DNA from: CAYURP01 sp964447175
Lineage (GTDB): Bacteria; Zixibacteria; MSB-5A5; SM23-73-2
Direction: 5' to 3'
Assembly: GCA_964447175.1 (NCBI GenBank)
Contig: CAYURP010000037.1
Location: 1 to 26,298 of the forward strand
DNA: 26,298 bases
Made by a program: the position numbers and the translations under genes. Position 1 is the first letter of the stretch, and each line of letters begins with the position of its first letter. Shown one piece after another: positions 1-6,633 of this stretch. Below the pieces are notes generated by a model. It saw only the letters and a program-made list of their open reading frames with translations. It did not search any database and was not told the origin of the DNA.

Positions 1-84
1 TCTTTTATATGGTATTCATTCAATGGCATAATAAAAAAACAAGATGAATCATTGTTAGACCATAATTGATTAAAGGAGTACAAG

Positions 85-255
85 ATGATTACTTTGCAGA
101 TTATAATCATAGAGAGAAATGTAAATGGTGTCCTCGAAGTCAAAGTTATTCCTAATTATGAAACTCTGAATGAAGAGCTAATGTATCGCGATAAAGTGGA
201 CAGAGTGAAATCAGAGATCATATCGGTTATTAGACGAGGCTTGAATGAAAATTAA
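85..255 (+). CDS. Small hypothetical protein, 56 aa
   Basis: An ATG-initiated 56-codon reading frame preceded by a good Shine-Dalgarno site (AAAGGAG, about 8 bases before the ATG). The product begins MITLQIIIIERN and is a small, charged, non-membrane protein with no motif I recognise. Its stop codon lies inside the next ORF, whose ATG overlaps the last codons by 11 bases, so the two would be translationally coupled. The region is more AT-rich than the neighbouring minus-strand genes. No function can be assigned. The ribosome binding site and the overlap are the only evidence that it is expressed. Confidence 0.5.
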   Translation: MITLQIIIIERNVNGVLEVKVIPNYETLNEELMYRDKVDRVKSEIISVIRRGLNEN

Positions 256-379
256 TCTGGAGGACTTAAAAAACCTAATTAGTATTGAGCAGATATTGAA
301 AGAGATTGGGACAAATTCTAAAAAGAGTAAATATAAATACCCTTTGCATAATGGTAAGAATAATATAAGTCAATTTTGA
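245..379 (+). pseudogene. Probable truncated CHC2-type primase start, 44 aa
   Basis: A 44-codon frame starting inside the end of the preceding ORF. Its product reads like the first 45 residues of a DnaG/phage-type primase: an N-terminal helix (LEDLKNLISIEQILKEIG) followed by YKYPLHNGKNNISQF, which matches the beginning of a CHC2 zinc-ribbon (typically CP.H..K..S.....). The first zinc-binding Cys is replaced by Tyr, and a TGA stop follows where the rest of the zinc-ribbon should be. I see no continuation in the other frames over the next 100 bases. The best reading is a decayed remnant of a mobile-element replication gene. The similarity is short and judged by eye, so an unrelated small protein remains possible. 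Confidence 0.35.
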
Positions 380-482
380 ATAGTTATATTTTGGTGGAAA
401 AATAGGTTTACTGTTATCAGATATTTAATCCTTGTTGGATTCGAAAATTGAATTATTTGTGGATAGATTAAGAAGCGTGATC

Positions 483-1544
483 TTACCTGATCAATCTGGC
501 GAAATCATTGTAGGTCACCAGGATTATCAAACACAAAAGGAAGGCAAACCCGATCTGCTGCATAATTGCCTTCTGCTTCAGACTCAGAGGCTTTCCCTGG
601 ATTTTCTCAATGATCAAAAAGAGTATATGCCCGCCATCCAGAACCGGTATGGGCATGACATTGACCAGGGCTAAATTAACGGAAAGAATGGCAATAAAGG
701 AAAAAAGGCTGACCAGGCCCATTCGGGCAGTCTCCCCGGCAGTTTGAGCAATAAAAACCGGACCCCCTATAAGTTTCAGGGAAGCAGCCCCTGTTATAAG
801 AGCAATTAAGAATTTGATTGTCTCCACCAGTATGAAAACCGCTGTGTTGACTCCCTCCCAGAAGGATTTAAAGAAATTGAGCCTGATAGTTGAGTAAGTG
901 GGGCTGACTCCGATTTTACCCACCTCCTCGGTTTCGCCATTTTGATTTGTGACCTTCTCCTTCTGGGTTACAATGATCGCCGCAAGCTTTTCTTCCCCTC
1001 TTTTCCATTGCACCAGGACTGGTTTCTCTACTTGCTTGTAAATTATATTCGCCATCTCACTGAAATTTTCGACTTTGTTTTCATTAATAGATAGGATCAC
1101 ATCACCAACCTCGATTCCAGCCGTCTGAGCCGGGCTTCCCTCCCCTACAAAGCCAATCTCTGTTTTATCGTCATGAACTATCTGCTGACCTGCAAAGAGG
1201 AAAATCCCCCAGAAGATAAAAGCAGCTAAAATGAAATTCATCACCGGACCTGCCAGGATCACCATAGCTCTCTGGGAAACGGATTTAGACATAAACTCAT
1301 AGGGCTCCCAGGTGGGTTTCTCCTCCTCCGGGTTTTCCCCGGCCATCTTAACGTATCCCCCCAGGGGAATCCAGGATATCATATACTCGGTATCCCCGAT
1401 CTTTTTCCCCACCATCCTGGGAGGAAAGCCCAGAGAGAATTTCTCGACCTTTATGCCCACTGATTTGGCCACTAAAAAGTGCCCCAGCTCATGAACGAAA
1501 ATCAGAATCCCTAATACTAATATAAATGATAAAAGAGTTATCAT
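483..1544 (-). CDS. rseP: RseP-family site-2 zinc metalloprotease (353 aa)
   Basis: Intramembrane zinc protease (M50B family) that cleaves membrane-anchored regulators, typically anti-sigma factors, after a first periplasmic cut. The zinc-binding HELGH is at residues 18-22 within the first membrane segment. A PDZ domain covers about residues 120-195 (GSPAQTAGIEVGDVILSIN). The second metal-site motif NVMPIPVLDGG is at 295-305, with hydrophobic segments around 95-118, 280-300 and 330-350. The length is slightly short because there is one PDZ rather than the two of Escherichia coli RseP, as is common outside Proteobacteria. The ATG overlaps the dxr stop as ATGA (1541-1544), so translation is probably coupled. 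dxr-rseP is a widely conserved pair. No terminator was seen after the stop. Confidence 0.95.
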   Translation of the reverse strand: MITLLSFILVLGILIFVHELGHFLVAKSVGIKVEKFSLGFPPRMVGKKIGDTEYMISWIPLGGYVKMAGENPEEEKPTWEPYEFMSKSVSQRAMVILAGPVMNFILAAFIFWGIFLFAGQQIVHDDKTEIGFVGEGSPAQTAGIEVGDVILSINENKVENFSEMANIIYKQVEKPVLVQWKRGEEKLAAIIVTQKEKVTNQNGETEEVGKIGVSPTYSTIRLNFFKSFWEGVNTAVFILVETIKFLIALITGAASLKLIGGPVFIAQTAGETARMGLVSLFSFIAILSVNLALVNVMPIPVLDGGHILFLIIEKIQGKPLSLKQKAIMQQIGFAFLLCLIILVTYNDFARLIR

Positions 1545-2695
1545 AGTTTTTTCTCAATTAAATCAGAAGCTTTCCTTCTTGCCCAGGCATCAGCTTTAAG
1601 GATATCATTTAGTTCAGGATTTTTCATCACCTTATGCGATTTCAAAACCTCCTCTACCATAGGTATAATATCGGTAAAACCCAGCCTTTGTTTCAAAAAA
1701 GCGTCAACTGCTATCTCGTTGGCAGCATTTAATACACAGGCCGCGGTTCCACCCATTTTCAAAGCTTTATAAGCAAGTTTCAATGAGGGAAATCTTTTGT
1801 GATCCGGTTCCATAAAAGTCAGATTTTTTGTTTTGGGTAAATTCAGGGACAGATTCATCACCCCCACCCGCTCAGGATAGAAAAGGGCATATTTAATCGG
1901 CAGTTTCATATCCGGAACGCTCATCTGAGCGATTATCGAACCATCCACGAATTCAACCAAAGAGTGAACGATTGATTGAGGGTGAATCAGGACTTTTATC
2001 CTATCCGGTGGAACATCGAAAAGATAGTGCGCTTCGATAATCTCTAATCCCTTGTTCATCAGAGTAGCTGAATCGATGGTTACCTTTTTACCCATATTCC
2101 AGGTGGGATGGGACAAAGCATCCTTTAGCTTTATATTTTGGAGATCCCTTTTGCTATTATAGAAAGGTCCTCCGGATGCGGTTAAGATAAGGTTTTTGAC
2201 CTCATTTACTTTCCCAGCTAAAAGACACTGTTTCAAAGCCACGTGCTCAGAATCAATGGGCAGGATTTCGATTCCGCTTTTTTTAGCCTGCTTCTTGATC
2301 AAATCACCAGCCATAACCAGAACTTCCTTATTAGCCAGAGCCAGATTCTTTTTAGCCTTTAATGCTTCCAGAGTGGGGATAAGGCCCACACCTCCCACCA
2401 GAGCATTAATCACCAGATCCACATCAGGAAATGTGACCAGGCTTTTTAAGCCCTCCATTCCGCATAACACTTCGGTTCTTTTTAATCTGCGGTCTTTCTT
2501 CAATTTTTTGAAGCTTTCAGGATCGAAAACAACAACCACCCTGGGTTTGAATTTGACAATCTGAGCAAGTAGCAGTTTGATATTAACGTTAGTAGATAGT
2601 CCGAAGACTTTGAACTTTTTGGGAAAATTCTCCAGAACAGAGAGGGCAGACCTGCCAATAGAGCCAGTGGAGCCAAGAATAACAACGTTTTTCAT
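1541..2695 (-). CDS. dxr: 1-deoxy-D-xylulose 5-phosphate reductoisomerase (384 aa)
   Basis: Converts DXP to 2-C-methyl-D-erythritol 4-phosphate with NADPH, the committed step of the non-mevalonate isoprenoid pathway; cytosolic. Numbered from the ATG at 2695, the NADPH-binding GSTGSIG is at residues 8-14, ALANKE ends at 124, and the metal ligands are in DSEH (D148, E150) and NKGLE (E218). HPTWNMG (196-202) and the HPQSIVH loop are also intact. The frame remains open upstream to an ATG at 2707 and a TTG at 2719. I prefer 2695 because it gives MKNVVILGSTG, the usual family start, and because the promoter at 2724-2752 would start RNA near 2717, after the TTG. It is co-transcribed with rseP through a 4-base overlap. 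uppS and cdsA, often found upstream in other genomes, are absent here. Confidence 0.96.
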   Translation of the reverse strand: MKNVVILGSTGSIGRSALSVLENFPKKFKVFGLSTNVNIKLLLAQIVKFKPRVVVVFDPESFKKLKKDRRLKRTEVLCGMEGLKSLVTFPDVDLVINALVGGVGLIPTLEALKAKKNLALANKEVLVMAGDLIKKQAKKSGIEILPIDSEHVALKQCLLAGKVNEVKNLILTASGGPFYNSKRDLQNIKLKDALSHPTWNMGKKVTIDSATLMNKGLEIIEAHYLFDVPPDRIKVLIHPQSIVHSLVEFVDGSIIAQMSVPDMKLPIKYALFYPERVGVMNLSLNLPKTKNLTFMEPDHKRFPSLKLAYKALKMGGTAACVLNAANEIAVDAFLKQRLGFTDIIPMVEEVLKSHKVMKNPELNDILKADAWARRKASDLIEKKL

Positions 2696-2723
2696 TTTCA
2701 GATCCATTTTAAAATCCAATTGA

Positions 2724-2752
2724 AATATATGCCATCGGAAGATTCAATGCAA
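2724..2752 (-). promoter_or_regulatory. Sigma70-type promoter of dxr-rseP
   Basis: On the minus strand TTGCAT (2747-2752) and TATATT (2724-2729) are separated by exactly 17 bases. The predicted start near 2717 leaves a 5' leader of only about 22 bases before the chosen dxr ATG. Confidence 0.65.
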
Positions 2753-2814
2753 GGAAATTGTATTTACAGAATACGGAAAACAGTAAACAGTTGACAGAAA
2801 TCAGTAACTGGATT

Positions 2815-2832
2815 GCAAAAACTTGTTTTTGC
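2815..2832. repeat. 18-bp perfect hairpin GCAAAAAC-TT-GTTTTTGC
   Basis: Eight-base perfect arms around a 2-base loop. The same hairpin in inverse orientation occurs at 6276-6293 in another intergenic region, so this is a dispersed element, not chance symmetry. It lies between the subtilase terminator and the dxr promoter. Confidence 0.6.
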
Positions 2833-2882
2833 ATTTTCAACATTCCCACAATTCTTATAAAATGATCAATGATCTTGCAATC

Positions 2883-2917
2883 AAAAAAATCCCCACCCTT
2901 TATGGCGGGGCGGGGAT
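2883..2917 (-). terminator. Rho-independent terminator after the subtilase gene
   Basis: On the minus strand, ATCCCC arms plus an inner CCC/GGG pair form a GC-rich hairpin (2889-2917) followed directly by seven T (2883-2889). It lies about 28 bases past the stop of the protease gene. Confidence 0.75.
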
Positions 2918-2919
2918 TA

Positions 2920-2947
2920 AACTCTTTACTCTTTACTCTCTACTCTA
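2920..2947 (-). repeat. Heptanucleotide array A: four 7-base units
   Basis: On the minus strand the units are TAGAGTA, GAGAGTA, AAGAGTA, AAGAGTT, i.e. AGAGTAR-type heptads in perfect register. The array includes the subtilase stop codon (2945-2947) and ends just before the terminator hairpin. It is related to the arrays at 19421-19455, 21183-21203 and 25094-25121. Confidence 0.75.
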
Positions 2948-5935
2948 TTTCAACACCACCATCTTCTTTACCTCATTAATTCTACCCATCTTAATTCTGT
3001 AAAAATATATCCCGCTTGAGACCTGATTTCCTTTTTCATCCCTGCCATCCCAGGTGACCTGGTAATATCCTGGTTCTTTTTCCTCATCTATCAGGGTATT
3101 TACCCTCTGACCCAGAATGTTGTAGATCGTAAGTGTGGTGTGGGGGGCACTATTAACTATGGACTGTGAACTATTAACGGGCGGAGGGAGGATGGTGAAG
3201 GGTATGGTGGTGGCAAGGTTAAAGGGATTAGGATAGTTCTGTTCCAGATGAAAATCAAGGGCTGGATCCGGTGTGTAATTTTCCTCAACATCTGTTACAT
3301 ACTGGTCGTATTTAATTCTGCTTTTTGAAACATTATCTTTTAATTCCTCCAAGGTCCTGCCACCTGCTATAACAAATGCTGCTTTTATCTCATTCCCAAT
3401 AGGAATATCAAAGGGACCCGCAGAAACGATCTGGGACCAGTCCTTGGCAGAGGTATCCGGGAATAAATTATACTCTCCGGACAGGAACTTGTATTTCTCC
3501 TCTTTGGTGAATCCATTGTAAAGCCACAGAGAATTATCGATTGGCTGAATCGCTTTTACCTGGTCAGTTATAGGAGCAATTCCCAAAAACACACTCTCCT
3601 TGAAATCATACTGGTATGCCAGACTCAAAGAAGCATCCACACCTACCCTGTCATTATCCGGCGAGGAAAGAGAGATATCCCAATCAAAAAACAAACCGAC
3701 GTAAAGATTCTCGATAAGCTGAGAACTTATGTTTTCAAAACTATATTCCATGATAAGGTAACTATCCTCACCTGGATCATCCCAGGAGTAACTTTTCTGG
3801 GTTATTTTCACCCCAATGGGACTTACGGCATTTGAATCGGTGAATGTGGCAATCCCATCCTGATCTGAGACAACACCCGGATTAATAATCTGGAGGTTTT
3901 GACCTAGAATCGGTTTGAAATCCTTATTGGCTCTCGACCCTGTCGAGTCCCTGGCTCCATCTGAGACCTGATTTGCACTTGTTCCCAGGATCAGGGCACC
4001 CTCGTACAGATTATCCTTACCGTCCTTTGGATACACAAATCCCTTCCCTCCCATTGAATTAAAAGACCAATTGCTCAGTCCATACGCTCCAAAATTGGAA
4101 ACGGTAAATTCAAAATTTCCTATATTATGATCTCCAATAGAGAGAAGTGAATTTTCATTAATCATAATGCTGAAATCCATTTCCTTTGAATAAGATGGGT
4201 TATCACCGAAGATATTCAGAATAAAGCTTGCTATATAGTTACCCGCCAAGTTTGGATCATAGCTTATCACAAAAGGGTCAGAGAGATTAGAAACAGTCGT
4301 TCTGGTAACTATATCTCCGATATATGAAAGGTTTTTCTTAACCTGGATTAGGGAATCAGCTGAGGTCAAAGTTATAGTCACGCCCTCAACATTCTGGCCC
4401 AGATTACCCAGGCTCAAATATAAGCTGGCTGTATCAAGGGATGAGGAATAAGTGTGAATTTGAAGGTAGAAGCTGTCCAGGTAAACGCTGGGAGAGGAAG
4501 GTGCGGGGAGCAGCTCCAGCGCTTTTTTAACATTGATAAGACCCCAGCCATAAGCGTTGTCCTCACCTGCCGGACCCAGATCAGATGCGGAACTTATCAA
4601 GGCCTGTTTTATCTCCTCCACAGTCGCCTCGGGGTTATATTCCCTCAGGATAGCCACAGCACCGGACACAAAGGGTGTAGCCATGGAGGTTCCGCTCATC
4701 AGCCTATAGGTCCCGTTGAGGTAGGTGGAGTTCACTTTAACTCCGGGCGCACAGACCTCAGGCTTAATGGTCGCCGAATCACAACCAGAAGGACCTCTGC
4801 TGGAGAAATCCGTCACAGGATAGGAGTAGGTGTTAGCATCGATTGCTCCAACTGAAAAGCTATTGAGAGGTGAGGAGACTCTATCACCAGGAGTTCTGAT
4901 AGTTAAACTATTAGGTCCTTCGTTTCCCGCAGCGAAAATAGTAACCACGCCAGCTGCCTCCACATTGTCAATAGCCTGCCAGAAGGTTTGTTCGCAGGGT
5001 GAATGGATTAATAAAGGAATTCCCCAAGAGTTATTGATCACATCGGGCACATCATCAAAAGTTTCCGGATCACCATCCGGATCAACAGCCCATTCAAAAG
5101 CGGATAGAATGTCTGAGATGGTACTGGAAAAATCCTTACCCCTATCCACCACCCCGGCACAGATCCACTGGGCATTAAAAGCTACACCGGTTGTATCCTG
5201 TTCGGTTTTGCCCACCATAATTCCCATAATATGCGTTCCATGCCCTTTCAGATCAGTTGGAGTGGAGGAGCTAAAAGGATCAAACCAAGAACATCCCAGA
5301 CTTCCGCCATTGTTTCCCCGCCAGCTATCCCTCAAGGCTAGATGAGTTCCCTCCACACCGGTATCAAAGCTACATACCAATCTCCCTTTTCCCGTATATC
5401 CCATTTTCCACACCTCTCTTACCCCAATGGCATCCAGGCTTCTATCCCCGGAATCCTGCAGAGAAAGCGAAGGATCGGGAACTGGATCAATAAGAGAAAT
5501 GGGATAATCCGGGTAGATGATTTCCACATCCGATCTCTGGGCAATCCTTGTGATCTCTTCTTTAGTTGCTCTTAATGAGATGGCATTAGTGATCCAGTAA
5601 CTTCTGAAACCATAAACAGAACCATCTCTTTTTTTCTGTTCCAGATATTGGAGCAGGTCAGATTGAGAGCTCTCAGCATTCTGTTTTAACCGGCTTATGA
5701 CCAACTCGTGCCTGACCTTTCGTGTGGGCTTCATTCTCGACAACCTGTATTTAAGCAAATCCGTGTCGATTTGATTATTGGGAATCAGAATACAGGATTG
5801 GTAAGCGTTTTCATTAATCTGCTCAAGTTTTAAGGAAAGGTCCTGGGATATCTTCTCTGCTTGGGCTGGAAAACTAATCCCCAGAATTATGAAGGGAACC
5901 AGGAGGATATAAACAAACTCAACTCTTTTTCTCAT
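2945..5935 (-). CDS. Secreted subtilisin-like serine protease with C-terminal sorting domain (996 aa)
   Basis: Extracellular peptidase of family S8. Numbered from the ATG at 5935: signal peptide at 1-26 (hydrophobic core ending PAQA), an inhibitor-like propeptide at about 40-150, then the catalytic domain with Asp191 (SFDTG), His232 (GHGTH), oxyanion Asn338 (AAGNEG) and Ser417 (GTSMATP), so the triad is complete. Residues about 602-784 form a domain shared with the 877-aa protein at 11884-14517. The C-terminus (about 897-996) starts LEQNYPNPFN and ends KKMVVLK, a FlgD-like/type A sorting domain that in Bacteroidetes directs type IX secretion. The open frame extends to a TTG at 5983, but the ATG starts directly before a classical signal peptide. 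A GAGGGG sequence lies about 20 bases upstream of it, further than usual. The gene stands alone, with its own terminator. Confidence 0.93.
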   Translation of the reverse strand: MRKRVEFVYILLVPFIILGISFPAQAEKISQDLSLKLEQINENAYQSCILIPNNQIDTDLLKYRLSRMKPTRKVRHELVISRLKQNAESSQSDLLQYLEQKKRDGSVYGFRSYWITNAISLRATKEEITRIAQRSDVEIIYPDYPISLIDPVPDPSLSLQDSGDRSLDAIGVREVWKMGYTGKGRLVCSFDTGVEGTHLALRDSWRGNNGGSLGCSWFDPFSSSTPTDLKGHGTHIMGIMVGKTEQDTTGVAFNAQWICAGVVDRGKDFSSTISDILSAFEWAVDPDGDPETFDDVPDVINNSWGIPLLIHSPCEQTFWQAIDNVEAAGVVTIFAAGNEGPNSLTIRTPGDRVSSPLNSFSVGAIDANTYSYPVTDFSSRGPSGCDSATIKPEVCAPGVKVNSTYLNGTYRLMSGTSMATPFVSGAVAILREYNPEATVEEIKQALISSASDLGPAGEDNAYGWGLINVKKALELLPAPSSPSVYLDSFYLQIHTYSSSLDTASLYLSLGNLGQNVEGVTITLTSADSLIQVKKNLSYIGDIVTRTTVSNLSDPFVISYDPNLAGNYIASFILNIFGDNPSYSKEMDFSIMINENSLLSIGDHNIGNFEFTVSNFGAYGLSNWSFNSMGGKGFVYPKDGKDNLYEGALILGTSANQVSDGARDSTGSRANKDFKPILGQNLQIINPGVVSDQDGIATFTDSNAVSPIGVKITQKSYSWDDPGEDSYLIMEYSFENISSQLIENLYVGLFFDWDISLSSPDNDRVGVDASLSLAYQYDFKESVFLGIAPITDQVKAIQPIDNSLWLYNGFTKEEKYKFLSGEYNLFPDTSAKDWSQIVSAGPFDIPIGNEIKAAFVIAGGRTLEELKDNVSKSRIKYDQYVTDVEENYTPDPALDFHLEQNYPNPFNLATTIPFTILPPPVNSSQSIVNSAPHTTLTIYNILGQRVNTLIDEEKEPGYYQVTWDGRDEKGNQVSSGIYFYRIKMGRINEVKKMVVLK

Positions 5936-6042
5936 GACATTAGTTTTTTTTCTGGTGATCCCCTCAATTAAGGGATTGAGCAATCCTTATGCCGCATTGG
6001 CCAAAAGAGATGTCAGGTATTTCCTTCAAGGAGGAGTGCGAA

Positions 6043-6099
6043 ATGCAAGTTGGGCAAGAGCGTAAATCGTTGAACGAATTAAGATTAGAAAATCACTAA
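6043..6099 (+). CDS. Possible 18-aa micro-ORF with strong ribosome binding site
   Basis: ATG preceded by AAGGAGGAG at ideal spacing, then MQVGQERKSLNELRLENH and a TAA. The ELRLENH ending faintly resembles the start of Xre-type helix-turn-helix proteins, so it could be a relic of a small regulator. It may equally be chance. No continuation is seen downstream. Confidence 0.2.
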   Translation: MQVGQERKSLNELRLENH

Positions 6100-6212
6100 A
6101 AAAGCAGTAATTTTTGTAATCTAAAGAGCCATTGTCTTTGGATAGTGAATGAAATAGTCTTTATGCAGTAGTCTTAGTAATGTATGCATTACTTTGCATA
6201 TTAACTGGATTC

Positions 6213-6329
6213 GTAGTTGACCAATTCATTTGACGTCTTGGAGTCTTTTGGAGCGCAACAACTTTGTTGTTGCAAGCAAAAACAAGTTTTTGCACTCCCA
6301 AAGCATTATAGTTGCCCAATTCATAGGGC
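6213..6329 (+). repeat. Two GTAG-type hairpin repeats (6213-6234, 6308-6329)
   Basis: Both read GTAGTTG/ATAGTTG followed by an imperfect inverted repeat around CCAATTCAT. The second has arms GCCC...GGGC. They are degenerate members of the family that is best preserved at 20824, 20882, 21001 and 22726. Confidence 0.55.
6250..6298. repeat. Compound double hairpin with closing GGAG/CTCC stem
   Basis: Two perfect hairpins sit side by side: GCAACAA-CTTTG-TTGTTGC (6255-6273) and GCAAAAAC-AA-GTTTTTGC (6276-6293). They are enclosed by GGAG (6250-6253) and CTCC (6295-6298), giving a three-way junction if folded. The second hairpin recurs, inverted, at 2815-2832. Confidence 0.6.
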
Positions 6330-6351
6330 TTTTTAACCAATCCATATTATG

Positions 6352-6379
6352 CCAGAACCTGACTTAAGTCAGGTTCTGG
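6352..6379. repeat. 28-bp perfect palindrome
   Basis: Left arm CCAGAACCTGACTT, right arm its exact reverse complement, no loop. A degenerate 28-base copy with the same outer arms (CCAGAAC...GGTTCTGG) is at 22645-22672. The inner core CCTGAC...GTCAGG recurs at 21087-21101. Confidence 0.7.
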
Positions 6380-6397
6380 AGATTAACATTTCTCGTT

Positions 6398-6443
6398 GGT
6401 GGCGGAATTGTCGTCAAGACCCGTTTCGGGGATTTCCGCCACC
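6398..6443. repeat. Nested hairpin, GGTGGCGGAA arms
   Basis: Perfect 10-base arms GGTGGCGGAA (6398-6407) and TTCCGCCACC (6434-6443) enclose a second hairpin CCCG-TTT-CGGG (6420-6430). Possible mobile palindrome or RNA structure. There is no T-tract, so it is not a typical terminator. Confidence 0.6.
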
Positions 6444-6453
6444 ATGTTTTTCA

Positions 6454-6479
6454 GGTTGGGCAAATCCAATTGCCCAACC
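6454..6479. repeat. 26-bp hairpin, GGTTGGGCAA arms
   Basis: Perfect 10-base arms GGTTGGGCAA and TTGCCCAACC around a 6-base loop. The TTGCCCAA core recalls the GTAG-type hairpins, but this copy lacks the GTAG head. Confidence 0.6.
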
Positions 6480-6493
6480 AACTGTCACGTTTA

Positions 6494-6518
6494 GTATCAC
6501 AGGTTGTCCCGACCTGTG
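6494..6518. repeat. Hairpin repeat of the CACAGGTT-GTCCC family, copy 1
   Basis: CACAGGTT, loop GTCCC, then GACCTGTG. Nearly identical to the perfect copy at 20920-20947, including the loop and the preceding GTAT. Confidence 0.6.
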
Positions 6519-6547
6519 TTAGCGAAAAAAGTATGACAAAATATGGC

Positions 6548-6565
6548 GGAGGTCTTCAGACCTCC
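6548..6565. repeat. 18-bp hairpin GGAGGTCT-TC-AGACCTCC
   Basis: Perfect 8-base arms with a 2-base loop, about 35 bases before the promoter of the plus-strand glycosyltransferase gene. Orientation and GC content would allow a stable stem, but there is no T-tract after it. Confidence 0.55.
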
Positions 6566-6598
6566 ATTCTAAATTAGATTTCGATTTACGTAATCAAT

Positions 6599-6627
6599 TT
6601 GACAAATTCTTGTCCAGATGATATATT
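6599..6627 (+). promoter_or_regulatory. Near-consensus promoter, likely leaderless transcript
   Basis: TTGACA (6599-6604), 17-base spacer, TATATT (6622-6627). The expected start falls at about 6634, which is the A of the ATG of the next gene. No Shine-Dalgarno sequence lies between, which fits a leaderless mRNA. Confidence 0.7.
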
Positions 6628-6633
6628 TTTCAT

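Larger units (their letters stand above)
5984..6598. other. Gene-poor intergenic region dense in hairpins
   Basis: No convincing gene in about 610 bases between divergent genes. It contains two GTAG-type hairpin repeats, at least six other perfect or near-perfect palindromes (listed separately) and an 18-codon ORF with a ribosome binding site. The palindromes occupy most of 6213-6565, so the region looks like a landing ground for short palindromic elements. Confidence 0.7.

Noticed and set aside
432..674. 80-codon plus-strand ORF at the end of rseP
   Set aside because: Four fifths of it lies antisense to the conserved C-terminus of RseP, it starts at TTG, and there is no ribosome binding site.
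4830..5345. 171-codon plus-strand ORF opposite the subtilase catalytic domain
   Set aside because: The minus strand carries the intact Asp/His/Ser triad over this stretch. The plus frame has no motif and no ribosome binding site.
6398..6443. Terminator for a gene in the 5984-6598 gap
   Set aside because: The hairpin is stable but has no T-tract on either side and no gene reads into it.
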